This document shows, piece by piece, positions 9,900-20,733 of a stretch of DNA of 64,000 bases. Each line of letters begins with the position of its first letter. Position 1 is the first letter of the stretch. A program made the translations under genes and the position numbers. The notes below the pieces were generated by a model. The model was not told where the DNA came from. It saw only the letters and a list, made by a program, of their open reading frames with translations, and searched no databases. The DNA is from Vandiemenella viatica (lineage: Eukaryota > Arthropoda > Insecta > Orthoptera > Morabidae), in assembly GCA_031002005.1 (NCBI GenBank), contig JARYHS010009186.1, forward strand, positions 252,245,199 through 252,309,198. Direction: 5' to 3'.

Positions 9900-10520
9900 T
9901 CAGCCTGAGTAGCCACTGAGCAAACTAGTTTTTGTGTAATTTTTCCCCTTTCCTTTTCCCACCGACTTTTTCCCTCTACTAATTTCAAGTTTAAATATTT
10001 TTTTTAGCGTTTTACGTAAGTTATTCCAATCCCTGACACCCTTACCTACGATAGAGAATCTTCCCACACGCTTATGCCTGAAATAGGGTGCCAAATTTGT
10101 GGTCATGAGTCATCTTTTCCTTTCATGCATTACTTTCAATCCTTCCACCAATGATTTCCATGCCTCATCACCAATGTACGTCCTGTAAGCTCCCATGATT
10201 CTCTTCACGCTCCTTCTGTCTTCCGTCGAACCCCATTCCTGCTCCTTTATCATATCACTTACTGATTCTGATCAGCGGGAATTTGCAGAGACAAATCTAG
10301 CAAGCATTCTTTGCACTCTCCCCATCTTCTGTATTTGATACCCAAAATGTGGGTCCCATACTACAGTAAAATTTCAAGCAATGGTCTGACCAACGTTTTG
10401 CGAGGCAATTCTATTACTTCTCTACTACATCCCCTCATCACTATTTCCAACAACCGAAAAAAATTGAAACCTTTTACTATTTCTCTCGGCTGCAGGTGTT
10501 TTTTTAATTGTTTCATAAGA
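9900..10520 (-). mobile_element. LINE-A copy 2, C-terminal fragment
   Basis: The minus strand encodes 'YFRHKRVGRFSIVGKGVRDWNNL' (10106-9900 frame) and, in other frames toward 10520, counterparts of 'WGSTEDRRS', 'ARFVSANS' and 'LEIVMRGCS'. It aligns by eye with LINE-A copy 1 but has several shifts. The 3' UTR differs from other copies beyond the stop, so this may be a subfamily. Confidence 0.8.
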
Positions 10521-10674
10521 AAACTTTAAATCTGGTCTGAATTAAGTATTCTATATCCCCAGTTTCGTGCTTCGTCTTAACAAGCTTAGAACACTCAGTT
10601 TGAAATCTTTTAAAAATATCTGGCTGATGGCAAGTGATTGTGTCCATTTTACAATCAAAAACTGCTTTTAGAAT

Positions 10675-10910
10675 TAGAAAATTTTATTTTGTTGGTAAGG
10701 GTGTCAGGGATTGGAACAAATTACCAAGAGTGGTTATGAATAATTTTCCAAAAACGCTTAAGGAATTTAAAATCAAAATTTGTTAATGGGGGAGGAATTT
10801 AACATTCCAATTATAAAAGAAATTTAAAAATAAGTATATAAAAAGGGGTAAATGGATGACTGGGGAGAATTGCCACTGCAGTGTTTGCTCCATCGCAATT
10901 AAAATTAATG
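10675..10910 (+). mobile_element. LINE-A copy 3, 3' end fragment
   Basis: Starts at 'gttggtaagggtgtcagggattgg', the C-terminal codons for GKGVRDWN, then a stop, an A-rich UTR and the terminal 'gctccatcgcaattaaaatt'. It is strongly 5' truncated and lies in inverted orientation to copy 2, 150 bases away. Confidence 0.85.
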
Positions 10911-11689
10911 ATAATAATATCTTCTAAAATATGGTGACGACATGGTTGATACAGAAGATTTTTCTCTAATAATTGCTGTAGGGAAACACAATTTCCCCTG
11001 AAGTGACCAGTGTTTACTAGAGTGGTATCAAAACACATTGCCTGGATTTTTCCAACTGCCCCCAATTCTTCAATTTCTGAAAAACAGCTGAATAGTTTCC
11101 TTACTATTTTTAAGCTGAGGAACTCCTATCAACTGTTATTCACCACTGCAATTAATCAAACTAAACTACAGTACAAACTATACAAAATGATGATACACTT
11201 AATTTTGAGGTATAGAATTTAGAAGCCTATTAATTAACTGCTAACTAGTGAAAATATTTAAAAAGTTACAAATTTTTTTTCATTTCTAACCTTTTTTATT
11301 TGAAATAATACAAAAGAAAAAATTGTTTAAAGTAGTTTAATTGATTCCGTTCTTATTTTTGACTTACTAGGCCAATGTTGACTATGTAAATCACAACCTG
11401 ATTTGAAAAATGGATCTAAGTTTTTTTAAAAAAATTATCAAAGTTAAAGACAACAATAAAATCTATGAAATAAAACAAAAATCAGGTTTAAAAGGCAATT
11501 GGTTTTCACTTTATGAAGGAAATTTCGGCAAAAATCCAATCCTCTATCAGGCCCGGGTTAACGTTATCCAATGGAACTGAAACTTTTCCAATCTCATTTT
11601 CTAGCCTATTGCCAACGTTTGAGAGGGGTATCTTCAGAGAAAAGCTGATTTCCCCCCCCCCCCCATATACCTTGTGGCCACCCTAATTC
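10911..11689. other. Unassigned AT-rich sequence
   Basis: No gene or element recognised. A C-homopolymer (about 11652-11664) is followed by 'atataccttgtggccaccc', which suggests an eroded transposon end, but no partner repeat was found. Confidence 0.3.
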
Positions 11690-12085
11690 TCAATTACCTT
11701 ACTGATAAAGGATGTGGTGCCAATGAGCTTTCCCGGGTAAGTATCAGGTAAAGAGCATGGAGCCGAGCACTTACTCTTTGCCTGATTTCCTTGATGTGCG
11801 CTCGCCATATCAGCTCACAGTCAAGTGTTACACCAAGGTAGTGAGCAGCTGGTGCCCAGGGGATGGAGTTGCGGGTGAGGTAGTTAGTTGCCGACCACGG
11901 CGTCCTAGGCGTCGCGTCAGCATAATCGCTTGTGTTTTGACGGGGTTATACTTATCCGCCACATCCTGGCTCAGGTAACCGTCTGAAGAGCTTCCTACAG
12001 TGGTCTTGAAACGATGGCTCTGCTGCGGCTGGAATTTAAGAATGTCGTATCGGCGGAGTACAGGGATGTCTTCGCTTCTCATATA
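11690..12085 (-). pseudogene. Jockey-like LINE reverse-transcriptase fragment
   Basis: The minus strand reads, in two frames, 'YNPVKTQAIMLTRR' and then 'AAHYLGVTLDCELIWRAHIKEIRQRVSARLHALYLIL'. This matches the region after the RT catalytic box of jockey-superfamily LINEs, where 'NPSKTQAI' precedes 'KYLGVTLD..L.W..HI'. The catalytic box is not included, and a frame change lies between the two motifs. The family is different from LINE-A. Confidence 0.75.
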
Positions 12086-12104
12086 CTCGCGGTTCTCTCT
12101 CTCT

Positions 12105-12225
12105 CTCTTTTAAGGACCCTTTTTTAGAAAAATGCAGGGAATTGGGAGAAGGATTAGGAATGAGTTCAGCCATGACCTTTTTAAAAGAACCTCTGATTTC
12201 AGGAAACCATGGAAAATCGAGTTAA
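12105..12225 (-). mobile_element. SINE remnant
   Basis: The body of family 1 is recognisable on the minus strand: 'ggaatgagttcagccatgacctttttaaaagaacc' and 'caggaaaccatggaaaat'. The head and box B are lost. Confidence 0.55.
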
Positions 12226-12693
12226 GCATAGCATATCGCAGACGTTAGCCCAAACGAAGGCCCCCACCCAACCTTGAGTGTAGTAGCGCGAGAAATTCAC
12301 GAGAGATACTCTCAGGAAGCTGTCCATTTGAGAGTAGATTATGGCTAGCTCTACTCCACCAGGACAGTTCTCGCGACAACTCTCCGAGCCCGGAGAGTAG
12401 TCAAGATATCGGCGCACAATAGAAAGGTCGCGTCAGCTGTGATCACAATAGCTGATATTACTAAAAAGAGGAAAAACTGAGTAGTAAAAGCTGCTGAGTT
12501 AAGCCTTGGATTAATATGAGAAGTGTTTTTCGAGCCAGATACGCAGACACCGGAATTACAGATCGAAGACGCACAACAGTTTAGAAACTTTTGTAGGTTA
12601 ATGACCTGTGAAGTTGAGTTTATCACGGAATCTGTGGGATCCACAAGTTTCAAACAGGCACTAAAATAAGAAAAGTACATGCGGCTACCCTTC

Positions 12694-12727
<34 letters not shown>

Positions 12728-13502
12728 ATAAAAGGTAAATTTATTTGATGCATAATATGTCGATTTCATTTTTTTAACAAATATTTTTATACTTCCTCTT
12801 GACATAATTTTTCGGGGATTCATACTCAAGCCTCCAGTATATTAAACTGACACAATTATTGTGTTGGAAAGACAGTCAATCCCGGAAAAAACTTCCAGTG
12901 CATTGAAGTGAGGCTACTTGTATTAATAATTTTCATCTGCCCCAATTTCACTTTCCTATTTTAATTTTTAACAGTTCTTGAGATACCTTGAAAAATCAAT
13001 AAATTTCATTCTTCAATTTAAACTTCCTACTGTAATTCCAATGAGTCTACTATAATTGAAGATATTGATACTCAAAAATAAAACAATTGTGAAGATTTCT
13101 TTTAACTTCATCTCCTAAACAACATAATTTCTCTCCCATTTCCTGCAAAACATTTTATATTTTAATTCTGTCCCGCTAATCGACACGTTTCAGGTTCCAC
13201 AGCAATTCTCTGTCTTCATACATTCCAATTAATTACTTTATTTCGTCTTATGATCAATTTTTGCTCATCCAGTTAATAACTCTTATCGAGCTCTTAGACT
13301 TTCGAATAGTGTTCGTATTCTGCGAGCTACCATCAGGCAGCGCAGAATGACGTGTCGACTTGCGAGCAACTCGATTATTGTCGGCTCTCAAGCAGCAGCT
13401 CACCACTCGCCGCTCTCACAGTCTAGTTATGCTATCGAGATATTCTAGCCAATATTACACTCAAATTGAGCAGGAATTGAATTATAACATATTGTTATTC
13501 TA
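12226..13502. other. AT-rich intergenic sequence
   Basis: No gene recognised. It contains a 30-T run at 12696-12725, possibly an eroded retroelement tail, and a slightly GC-richer patch near 13340-13440. Confidence 0.4.
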
Positions 13503-14101
13503 CTACGGAGTAGGGATGGGCAAAATATATCGATGTATCGATATATCGATATTTTTTCTATAAAATATCGATATTTATCGCCGATATTTTATTTTCGATA
13601 TATCGATACATCGATATTGTATTTAGTGTATCGCTTTTAAGCACCAATTCGATATTTTTTCTACGAACGCAGTTCAGTATCCGATTCAATCGGTACAAGT
13701 ATATAGGACAAATTTACGTACATATCCAATCTTTTGAAAGTGTCTTAAAAAGGTGAATTCGTCGAAATATAACAGCTTCATCAGCGGTTGAGAGGTTAAA
13801 AAAAAGCTGTTAAATTTTAACAACTTCACGTTATGAAATTTTTATATTAGCATGTAAGCGGTTATTTTATCTTTGTAGTTGAAATATTATCTTTTCAACT
13901 GTTTTTTTTATTTACGAATAACAATTAATGGGTTGATGAACCACAAGTTATTAGGAATGACTGTTTAATTCATTTAAATGTCTACAATCTAGTCTACAGT
14001 CAAAGCTCCTTAATCTCAAGGAATACGATCCGTAAATTAGCCGCAAATACGAAAATCTTGAATACGGTAACCTTGAATACAGAATGTTAGTTTATATAGG
14101 A

Positions 14102-15032
14102 CTAGCTCGTACTCAGGACTTCGTACGCGTGGATTAAGAATTTTTTTGACAGAATTGAATATAGGAAGTTATTGGTAAAGAAGGATTGGTCCCAAACAAT
14201 ATCGAGGCGGCATAATATGACAGGAAAGCTTTCAGTATTTCATTCTACCGTCGAACCTGTATCTTGAAGAGAATCAGTTTCCGACATATTTCTGTCACCA
14301 TTCGATAAGATCTTAAAATTTCGTGACTACAACTGTTAATCATACTCGAAAAAAATGTCCTGTGCCCTTTGCACAGATTTTCTTATCAAATTCCATCAAT
14401 ATCGATATAGCCATTTAGTCGTCAAAACATAAAAAAAAGACAGAGACTTACATCCGTATTTATAATATTATTACTGCGGTTCACACACACACACGACTGC
14501 GAACAACACCTGAGGGATCATTATAACTTAAAAAAGTGTACACCTGCATCATTGCAAGACTACTTACGATTTGCCTCGCATTGCATCCCTAACTTTGTGA
14601 TATCTACAGTTAACATTCAATTCGAATAACCTACGGGCCAGGCGTGACTCTTACGATTAAAAACAATTTAAAAAAATATTAGTCCCCACGGAGATTTGAA
14701 CCGGAGACCACGACCCAAACATTTGTAAGCAAGCGCTTTAACCACTGAGCTGCCTGTCCGCTACACGGAAAAACGGTACAGAGACGTCCATATCCAACGC
14801 GTCTGTCTATCGCCGTTCAGTAATATTTCGAAATTATGAGACAACATGTGATATTTACACAGATAATTTTTCAAAAAATGCAGACAGTATTTTTCTCCTT
14901 GCTTCAAAGGATAAGTGTGCAAAGTTTCATCGAAATCGGATGAAAACTGTGGATTTGTGTGAAGAACAAACAAACCAACCAACCAACAAACAAACAAACA
15001 TACAAACATTCATCTTTATATATATAGATAGA
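14102..15032 (-). mobile_element. Non-autonomous Helitron with tRNA-like module, copy 1
   Basis: On the minus strand it starts TCTATCTATATATATAAAG right after an A (15033 complement) and ends 'ccacgcgtacgaagtcctgagtacgagCTAG' followed by T (14101 complement). A 5' TC, a 3' CTRR end and insertion between A and T are the Helitron signature. It aligns along most of its length with 56660-57751, including the tRNA-like module, a (CA)n block and 'attcttaatccacgcgtacgaag' near the 3' end. No Rep-helicase gene is present. It is nested in the hAT element. Confidence 0.85.
14684..14762 (-). repeat. tRNA-like (pol III box A/B) module inside the Helitron
   Basis: On the minus strand box A reads 'cagctcagtgg' (14752-14742) and box B 'ggttcaaatctc' (14702-14691), spaced as in a tRNA gene. 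The downstream sequence does not restore the acceptor stem, so it is tRNA-derived rather than a tRNA gene. The same module is at 56906-56990. Confidence 0.75.
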
Positions 15033-15412
15033 TTATAGGGAATACGTTCCAAGTATACAGAAAAATTTTGATGTAGTGGAATGATTATCGCACTTCATAA
15101 ACCGATTCTGAATTGCTTTAAATCCTCTATCCTAAAGTTCATTTTAATGCTCTTTAAAATATGGATTAAGATATATAACTTTCTCGTGAATTACAGCCCC
15201 ACTAAAGAATACTTTCTTGTGATTGCTGTCTTCGATTGATGTAGTGAGAATGGTTTTTAGTTTTTTAATCACTGAGACACCAATAGTTTTTACTGATAGT
15301 AAGATCCTCTTCGAACGCCTCTCCCGTGTCAGGTTGTAGGCGATTACCATGGGTGATGTATATCCCTCCAAGGAAAGTCCTAGGAATATGAACTGTGGTA
15401 TTTTCCCGTTTC

Positions 15413-15653
15413 ACCGAACGTGGTGGTGTAATGGTTAGCTTTCTGGCCTCGCATTCGGGAGGAGGGCGGGGTCGAATCCCCAACCGGGCATTCAGATTTG
15501 GGTTTTCCATGGTTTCCAAAATCACTCCAGACAAATACCAGGATGCGTCCTTCAAAAGGCCATGGCCGAATTCCTCCCCATTCCTTGCCTCCCATCCTTA
15601 CCCGTCTCTAAAGACCTCGCTGTTAAGAGACGTTAAGCAGTTTTTAAAAAAAA
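15413..15653 (+). mobile_element. SINE (family 1), full length, nested in the hAT element
   Basis: Begins accgaacgtggtggtgtaat (box A), then box B 'gggtcgaatcc', the full body, the tail 'cgtctctaaagacctcgctg', and an A-rich end. Short flanks cccgtttc (left) and tccgtttc (right) look like an imperfect target duplication. Confidence 0.9.
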
Positions 15654-15785
15654 TCTCCGTTTCCTTCCTCAGTGTGACAGTGCTCCTAAGTGCGTTTGAC
15701 AGTGACACTGTGTGGTTCAGTATAGAGTGTTATGGATGAGAGATGAAAGAAGGGAGAGGGTAGAAGCCGGTGTCGGCATGTTCAG

Positions 15786-15885
15786 GCACATTATAAAGGG
15801 GGCGCCAAGCTTAACATTTCCATCCGACGGATGAATCACCATCAACAACATCGTATGCCCTCGCAACATACGCACTGCAGAGAAA
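15786..15885 (+). repeat. Dispersed repeat fragment, shared with 27890-28135
   Basis: The segment 'catccgacggatgaatcacc ... catacgcactgcagagaaat' resembles 'catcctacggacgaatgctaccactccatacgcactgcggagaag' at about 27945-27990. Identity unknown. It precedes the hAT coding region and may be a short insertion or template-switch product. Confidence 0.5.
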
Positions 15886-17210
15886 TTGCAACTTACTGGT
15901 CAAGCCCTGATGATGAAAATCGTTGATGGAGTGTTAAGTGAAAATAATTCATTTGCAGCACTCTGCGATCACGTAAAAACTATTGTGACTTATTTTAAGC
16001 AGTCAGTCAATGCTATGGATCTATTAAGATCTGAACAAGAAGCATCTGGGGAAAAGGAAAGAGAGGTGTTGACTTTGACACAAGCTGTTAGCACCAGATG
16101 GAACTCCTACTTTAATATGTTAGAACGATTTGTCAGACTCTCTGCAATTGTAGCTAAAATCTTAGCTACAAACAGTCAGTCAAATATAAACACACTTAAT
16201 ATGGTTGCAACTTAACAGCTTAATGTAAAACGTGACCTCATTGTCCTGCTTGGTCCTTTTAAAGAAGCCACTGAAGAGGTTAGTGGTACAAATTATGTGA
16301 CTGCTAGCTTAGCCATTCCTGTTACAAATCTGATTCGACAAGTAACGGAACAAGCTACTCCTTCAACCACTTTAGAATTCACGATAAAAGAGGCTTTACT
16401 CCAAAGAATTCAAGAGAAACTTAAGTCCTTTAGAAATAAATACATTTCTTGCAGCAGCTACCATTTTGGACCCTCGTTTCAAACGTATACACTTCACTTC
16501 TTCAATCGGTGTGTCAAATGCGATATCTACAATAAGTAATGATATTCGCTTGGAACTTAGACGACGAGGACAACGTTCTCCAGAAGTAAGGTCTACAGCA
16601 GCAACACAATATATCGCAGATAACGCATCAATTTGGTTTGCACATGAAAAGCTATTATCCCTTAGCACTACTGTTATGCAAGATTTTTTTTCTTTTTTTT
16701 TTTTAACTGCTTTACGTCTCTTTTTAACATCGAGGTCTTTAGAGACGGGAAAGGATGGGGGGCAAGGAATGGGGAAGGAATTCGGCCAAGGCCTTTTTGA
16801 AGGAAGCATCGCGGCATTTGCCTGGAGTGATTTGGGAAACCATGGAAAACCCAAATCTGGATGCCTGGACGGGGATTCGAACCGCCGTCCTCCCGAATGC
16901 GAGGTGAGAACGCTAACCGTTACACCGCCCCTCTCGGTGTTATGCAAGAGGCTCTGGCTCAGTTCCTAATGAGCTTAAGCAGTATCTGGACCAACAATTA
17001 ATAGACAGAAAATCAGACCCACTAATGTTTTGGGTGAATTGCCAGTGCTCCAGCGCGCTGAAATACCTTATATGTCAAGCTTCTTCTGTGTCGTCCAAGA
17101 AAGTGGCTCCTGCAGTCAACTTAGCTATACCGAACAACAGGAGTAGATTGACAGGGGAGCACGTAAAACAGAGTCCTTTTGATGTCCATATCAGACGAAT
17201 ACTGTTTTGA
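15886..17210 (+). pseudogene. hAT transposase, C-terminal two-thirds, broken
   Basis: hAT transposases cut and join the element's 8-bp-duplicating ends. 15886-16215 encodes 'KTIVTYFKQSVNAMDLLR' and 'LTQAVSTRWNSYFNMLERF', the conserved TRWNS region. After a stop come 'LNVKRDLIVLLGPFKEATEEVSG' and 'KEALLQRIQEKL'; after a shift near 16450 come 'AATILDPRFKRIHF' and 'ELRRRGQRSPEVRS'. A SINE (16684-16937) splits the gene. Beyond it lie 'ELKQYLDQQLIDRKSDPLMFW' and a degraded dimerisation region, 'SSVSSKKVAPAVNLAIPNNRSRLTGEHVKQ', normally S.PSER.FS.AG. The N-terminal zinc finger was not found and may have been lost or displaced by nested insertions. At least one stop, two shifts and the SINE inactivate it. 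Confidence 0.9.
16684..16937 (-). mobile_element. SINE (family 1) inserted in the hAT transposase gene
   Basis: Perfect 12-bp duplications tgttatgcaaga at 16672-16683 and 16938-16949 bracket a full-length minus-strand copy with a T-run (complement of the A-tail) at its left end. Box B is 'ggttcgaatcc' and the head is 'cggtgtaacgg'. Precise duplications and a long tail indicate a recent insertion. Confidence 0.95.
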
Positions 17211-17464
17211 TTGATTGAAAAAAATAATAAATTAATAAAAGTTTGTATAATTTCTACCTGTGTCTTTAATTTTCAGAATTTTCTTAAATATTTTAATGTA
17301 TTTCATGATTTTTTTTTGATAATTACTCCCTTTAGCCAAAAATATCGTAATATCGATATATCGAAATATCGATATTTTTTCCTCGATATATATCGATAGT
17401 GTTTGTAAATATCGTTTCGATATTTATCGATACATTTTTTAAAATGCCCATCCCTACTACGGAG

Positions 17465-18050
17465 TTGATTTTACGGTGACGATTAAATGCAAGCTTTATA
17501 TTATTACGACTGCGAGTTTAAATCTCTTAAGTTGTAACAATTTACATTGTGGTGCTCAGGAATGGATGCTTCGCGTCGGAGTTGAATTGACCCTAGTATT
17601 TGACTTGACGATTCCGGCGCCTCGTGCGGCGGATAGCGCCAGCTCAGCTGTTGGCGACAGTTATTAATGGCGCCTCTGGGTGGGTATTTATCCTGCGCGG
17701 TGGGGCGTGTTGAGCGAGTCCTCACGCACCCGCCGATAAGAGCCGTATTGCAGACCGAGACACATTTTTAACAGGCTAGGCGTGGGCGGAACCAATAAGC
17801 TATAGCGTCGAGAGCTAAGCAAGCGGCCGAGGCTTTTTCAATATCGGCTGTGGGACGCCTGAAGCGGTTCGTCTTGACTGCGGGCGAGGACGACGCGGCA
17901 GACTCCATTAGCGGCGTGTAGATTAACACGGCTCTCAGGCGGCAGCCCGCGCGGAACTGATTCGCTTACCGCCCGCCAGAGGTGCCACTGATGACCTCTT
18001 GGACGGATGCCAGAACAGAAGACAGTCGCGGTCCCAACGATGCTGCTTAC
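17465..18050. other. GC-rich, apparently unique island
   Basis: About 17560-18050, next to the hAT right end, is clearly GC-rich and not repeated in the window. It contains 'ctcagctgttggcg' (an E-box core cagctg) and 'cagttattaatggcgcc'. Short open frames on both strands show no domain. Candidate regulatory sequence or CpG-rich segment. Confidence 0.35.
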
Positions 18051-19752
18051 GCTCCAGGTGGTTTTTTATTAAACTAATATAAACATTGTGGACTACATAT
18101 CTATCCATTCAACAAATGATTTCATGCGATAGAGAGCGAAAATATTCATCTGGTTATGGGCCATTTTTTAGCAGTTGTTGAACGATAAATTTTATAAATA
18201 AATCGCTGTTTACAAACAACGGTTGTGGTGAATGTCATTTTTTTTCCCCCAGACCCGTTTTCACTCGTAGCGTGGAGCATCATGATTGAAGATATAACAA
18301 TAATCCTCACATGCCGGTCTGGAACAGAACTTGTATTAAAGTTCTTGCTGAACATTCTGCGAATTATTGTTTTAAAAGCCTTACTTGTAGGTATAGTTAA
18401 CGTTTTCATGCCAATTTACACAAGTATGCTAAATACTGCTTATTTTTGTTTCACCTGTGTCGCAGTAGTGATTTACACTAGCATTCACAAACATAGCGAC
18501 ACAGGTGCTTTTGCTTTTGAATACTCAAATGTTCCCTGCTTAAATTTCATCACTTACCGAGATACCGTATTTTTTATTCCTTAATCTGTCATTTGCAAGG
18601 AAACTTTCCCACTCTGCGGCGCTTCATCTTAGCCCCCCGTTCTCTTTTCTCTTCCACGTATTACTCTTTATTCTTAATCTCCATTTCAATAGACAATTTC
18701 ATCACTATGTGCTTATTTTAAAACTAGGTTTTGGACCATGGTTACGTTCTGGGTTTGGTCTGTGGTCTAAAATAGTTTACAGGTACAAATAGTAATAAAA
18801 AGACACAACCCTTAAGGTCGATTTAAACCAAAATGCATTGTTCAGAATCTAAATGTGTCAAAAACTAGTTTTTAGGAACAAAAAATGAGTTTATAGGATC
18901 ACACGTGCCAATCGCGTTACGTGATGTGGCTGATACATGTAGCTGACCTGTATTGACCATAATGGTTCGCACTGAAATTTTGAAGAATTTTTGTTCAGTT
19001 TGTAGGAACTCAGGAGTACTCGTAGTAAAGAGGGCCAAAGACTTTCTTAAGATACAACAGATGTTCATTTTTTTCAACTACTTACTTTGTTTTTCCCACT
19101 TATCATCACCATCGGAGTTGGTGGGCTGTGTTATTTGAATGGAGGTAGTTGTTTGTTGTAGATCGGATCAGCCATTCATTGCTTGTAAGTAGTAGGAAAG
19201 TGGTCTTGTAAATTCGTGTGACTCATTTTTCTTCAGGGAAGTGACTAGAGGGAATAGCTTACGGATTTCTTACTGAGGACGACCTCGTAGAATAATTACT
19301 ATTTGGCCATATAACGGTCAACCTTTTCTAGGAGTCTTCTTACCATTCTCAGATTTCACTTACTTGCAATAACACATATAAATTACTATTGCAAACGGTC
19401 TTCCATTACAAACGCAATAATTCACACGACCTTTTATCGATTTCTCTGAATATTCCTAGCGAAGAGAGAATATTTTGCGTCTTCCGTTATTTGTTAACGT
19501 GGGCTCTCCCGTAATATTCTCTTTTCCTTTTACCTGAAAATGGAATTTATATTCGACCTTTCATTTCCTCGTTTACATTAAGGTATTCATCATCTTTTTG
19601 ACCAATATTAATCACTTCAAGTTTCACTTAAATACACATTTATTCTGCAGTCTCACATAAATTACACTGCACTCAACATATCTTGTCATACATTTGTATC
19701 TCTCCTCTTGGTCGCAGCCACCAGTATGTTTACACAACTTGTGTATCTGACA
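18051..19752. other. Intergenic sequence with one unassigned open frame
   Basis: A 119-codon open frame at 18225-18584 (+) gives a hydrophobic protein ('ILRIIVLKALLVGIVNVFMPIYTSML') with no recognised family. Its composition is what AT-rich non-coding DNA gives, so I do not call it a gene. The rest holds nothing recognisable except the hairpin at 18452-18507. Confidence 0.35.
18452..18507. repeat. 12-bp perfect inverted repeat (hairpin)
   Basis: cacctgtgtcgc (18452-18463) and gcgacacaggtg (18496-18507) are exact reverse complements around a 32-base loop. No terminator or transposon context is evident. Confidence 0.8.
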
Positions 19753-19913
19753 GCGGCCATGGCCTTTTTGATGGAAGTATCCCGGCATTCGCCTGGAGTG
19801 ATTTGGGGAAACCATGGAAACCCCAAATCTGGATGCCCGGACGGGGATTCGAACCCGCGTCCTCCCGAATGCGAGGACAGAACGTTAACCATTCACTCGC
19901 CACGCTCGGTCAT
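19753..19913 (-). mobile_element. SINE (family 1), 3' truncated
   Basis: The head 'accgagcgtggcgagtgaatgg' (complement near 19913), box B 'ggttcgaatcc' and body through 'aaaggccatggcc' are well preserved on the minus strand. The tail is missing at the left. Confidence 0.85.
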
Positions 19914-20733
19914 CTCTTTCTTGTTCATATCTTCTCTTGTTATATATAACTTCTCCTAATCGGGTCCCCTGTCGCCCGCTTTATTCCTTGCTGTCGAGGA
20001 TGATCCAAAAACTATTATTATTGGCATTTACGACAATACGTACACATAATAAAATGCATTTGCATTTGCATTTACATACACACTTGCAAGTTGGAGTGAT
20101 GTACCTTCTCAGGTAAAAGCGTTATCTGATATAAGTACATTTTATAAATGTTTCTTAGTAATAATAACCTTTGAAAGATCTATGTATGTACTTTGACGGG
20201 TACGTCACTTGAGCAGAGAGTTTTGTTGTGCAGTTGGTAGTGAGTATCAGAGAGAAGCTGGAGGTAAAAGGAAAACACTGTTGTTTTTATTTATGTCGGT
20301 GAAAAGAAAGATTAATGTATTGAGCATCGAGTGTGATTCTGAATGTTAAGAATAATATATAATCCGATTTCATGAACAATAGTAAATGGTTTATTAATAT
20401 AAGGTTCGCATAATTCAATACACGTGGAGTTAATACCTATAAGTTGGTAAATATCGTATAATTTTAAGTTTTTGGTGAATTCTTCTGACTTCGGTAACCG
20501 GTCTATTAGTGGCTATTTGATGGGCAGTAGAAACAAATAAAAAAAGTGCGAGACAATTAATGTACCTCATATACCAAAGCAAAGCTCAAGAGTGCATTGG
20601 CGTCGCGCATATTTAGGTCTAGAAAAGAATCAGTTTAATTGTTTTCAAGAGTTATCTTTCCGCTAGAGCTTTTCTTAACGAAGTATTTTGTAAGAATATT
20701 TAAATTGCAGTATAAATGTTTATCGGTTTAGTA
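19914..20733. other. Unassigned AT-rich sequence
   Basis: A short (tgcattt)-type repeat occurs near 20053-20075. Nothing else recognised. Confidence 0.4.

Larger units (their letters stand above)
13511..17456 (+). mobile_element. hAT transposon, near full length, with three nested insertions
   Basis: The ends are 'tagggatgggcaaaat' (13511) and 'aaaatgcccatcccta' (ending 17456), with perfect 8-bp duplications ctacggag at 13503-13510 and 17457-17464. Subterminal regions are dense in 'tatcgat' words, probable transposase binding repeats. A hAT transposase pseudogene occupies 15886-17210. A Helitron (14102-15032) and two SINEs (15413-15653, 16684-16937) are inserted. Without these the element is about 2.5 kb. 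A deleted relative lies at 24655-25486. Confidence 0.95.

Noticed and set aside
18225..18584. 119-codon hydrophobic open frame as a membrane protein gene
   Set aside because: No family recognised, AT-rich composition produces hydrophobic runs by chance, and no supporting exon or promoter signal is visible.
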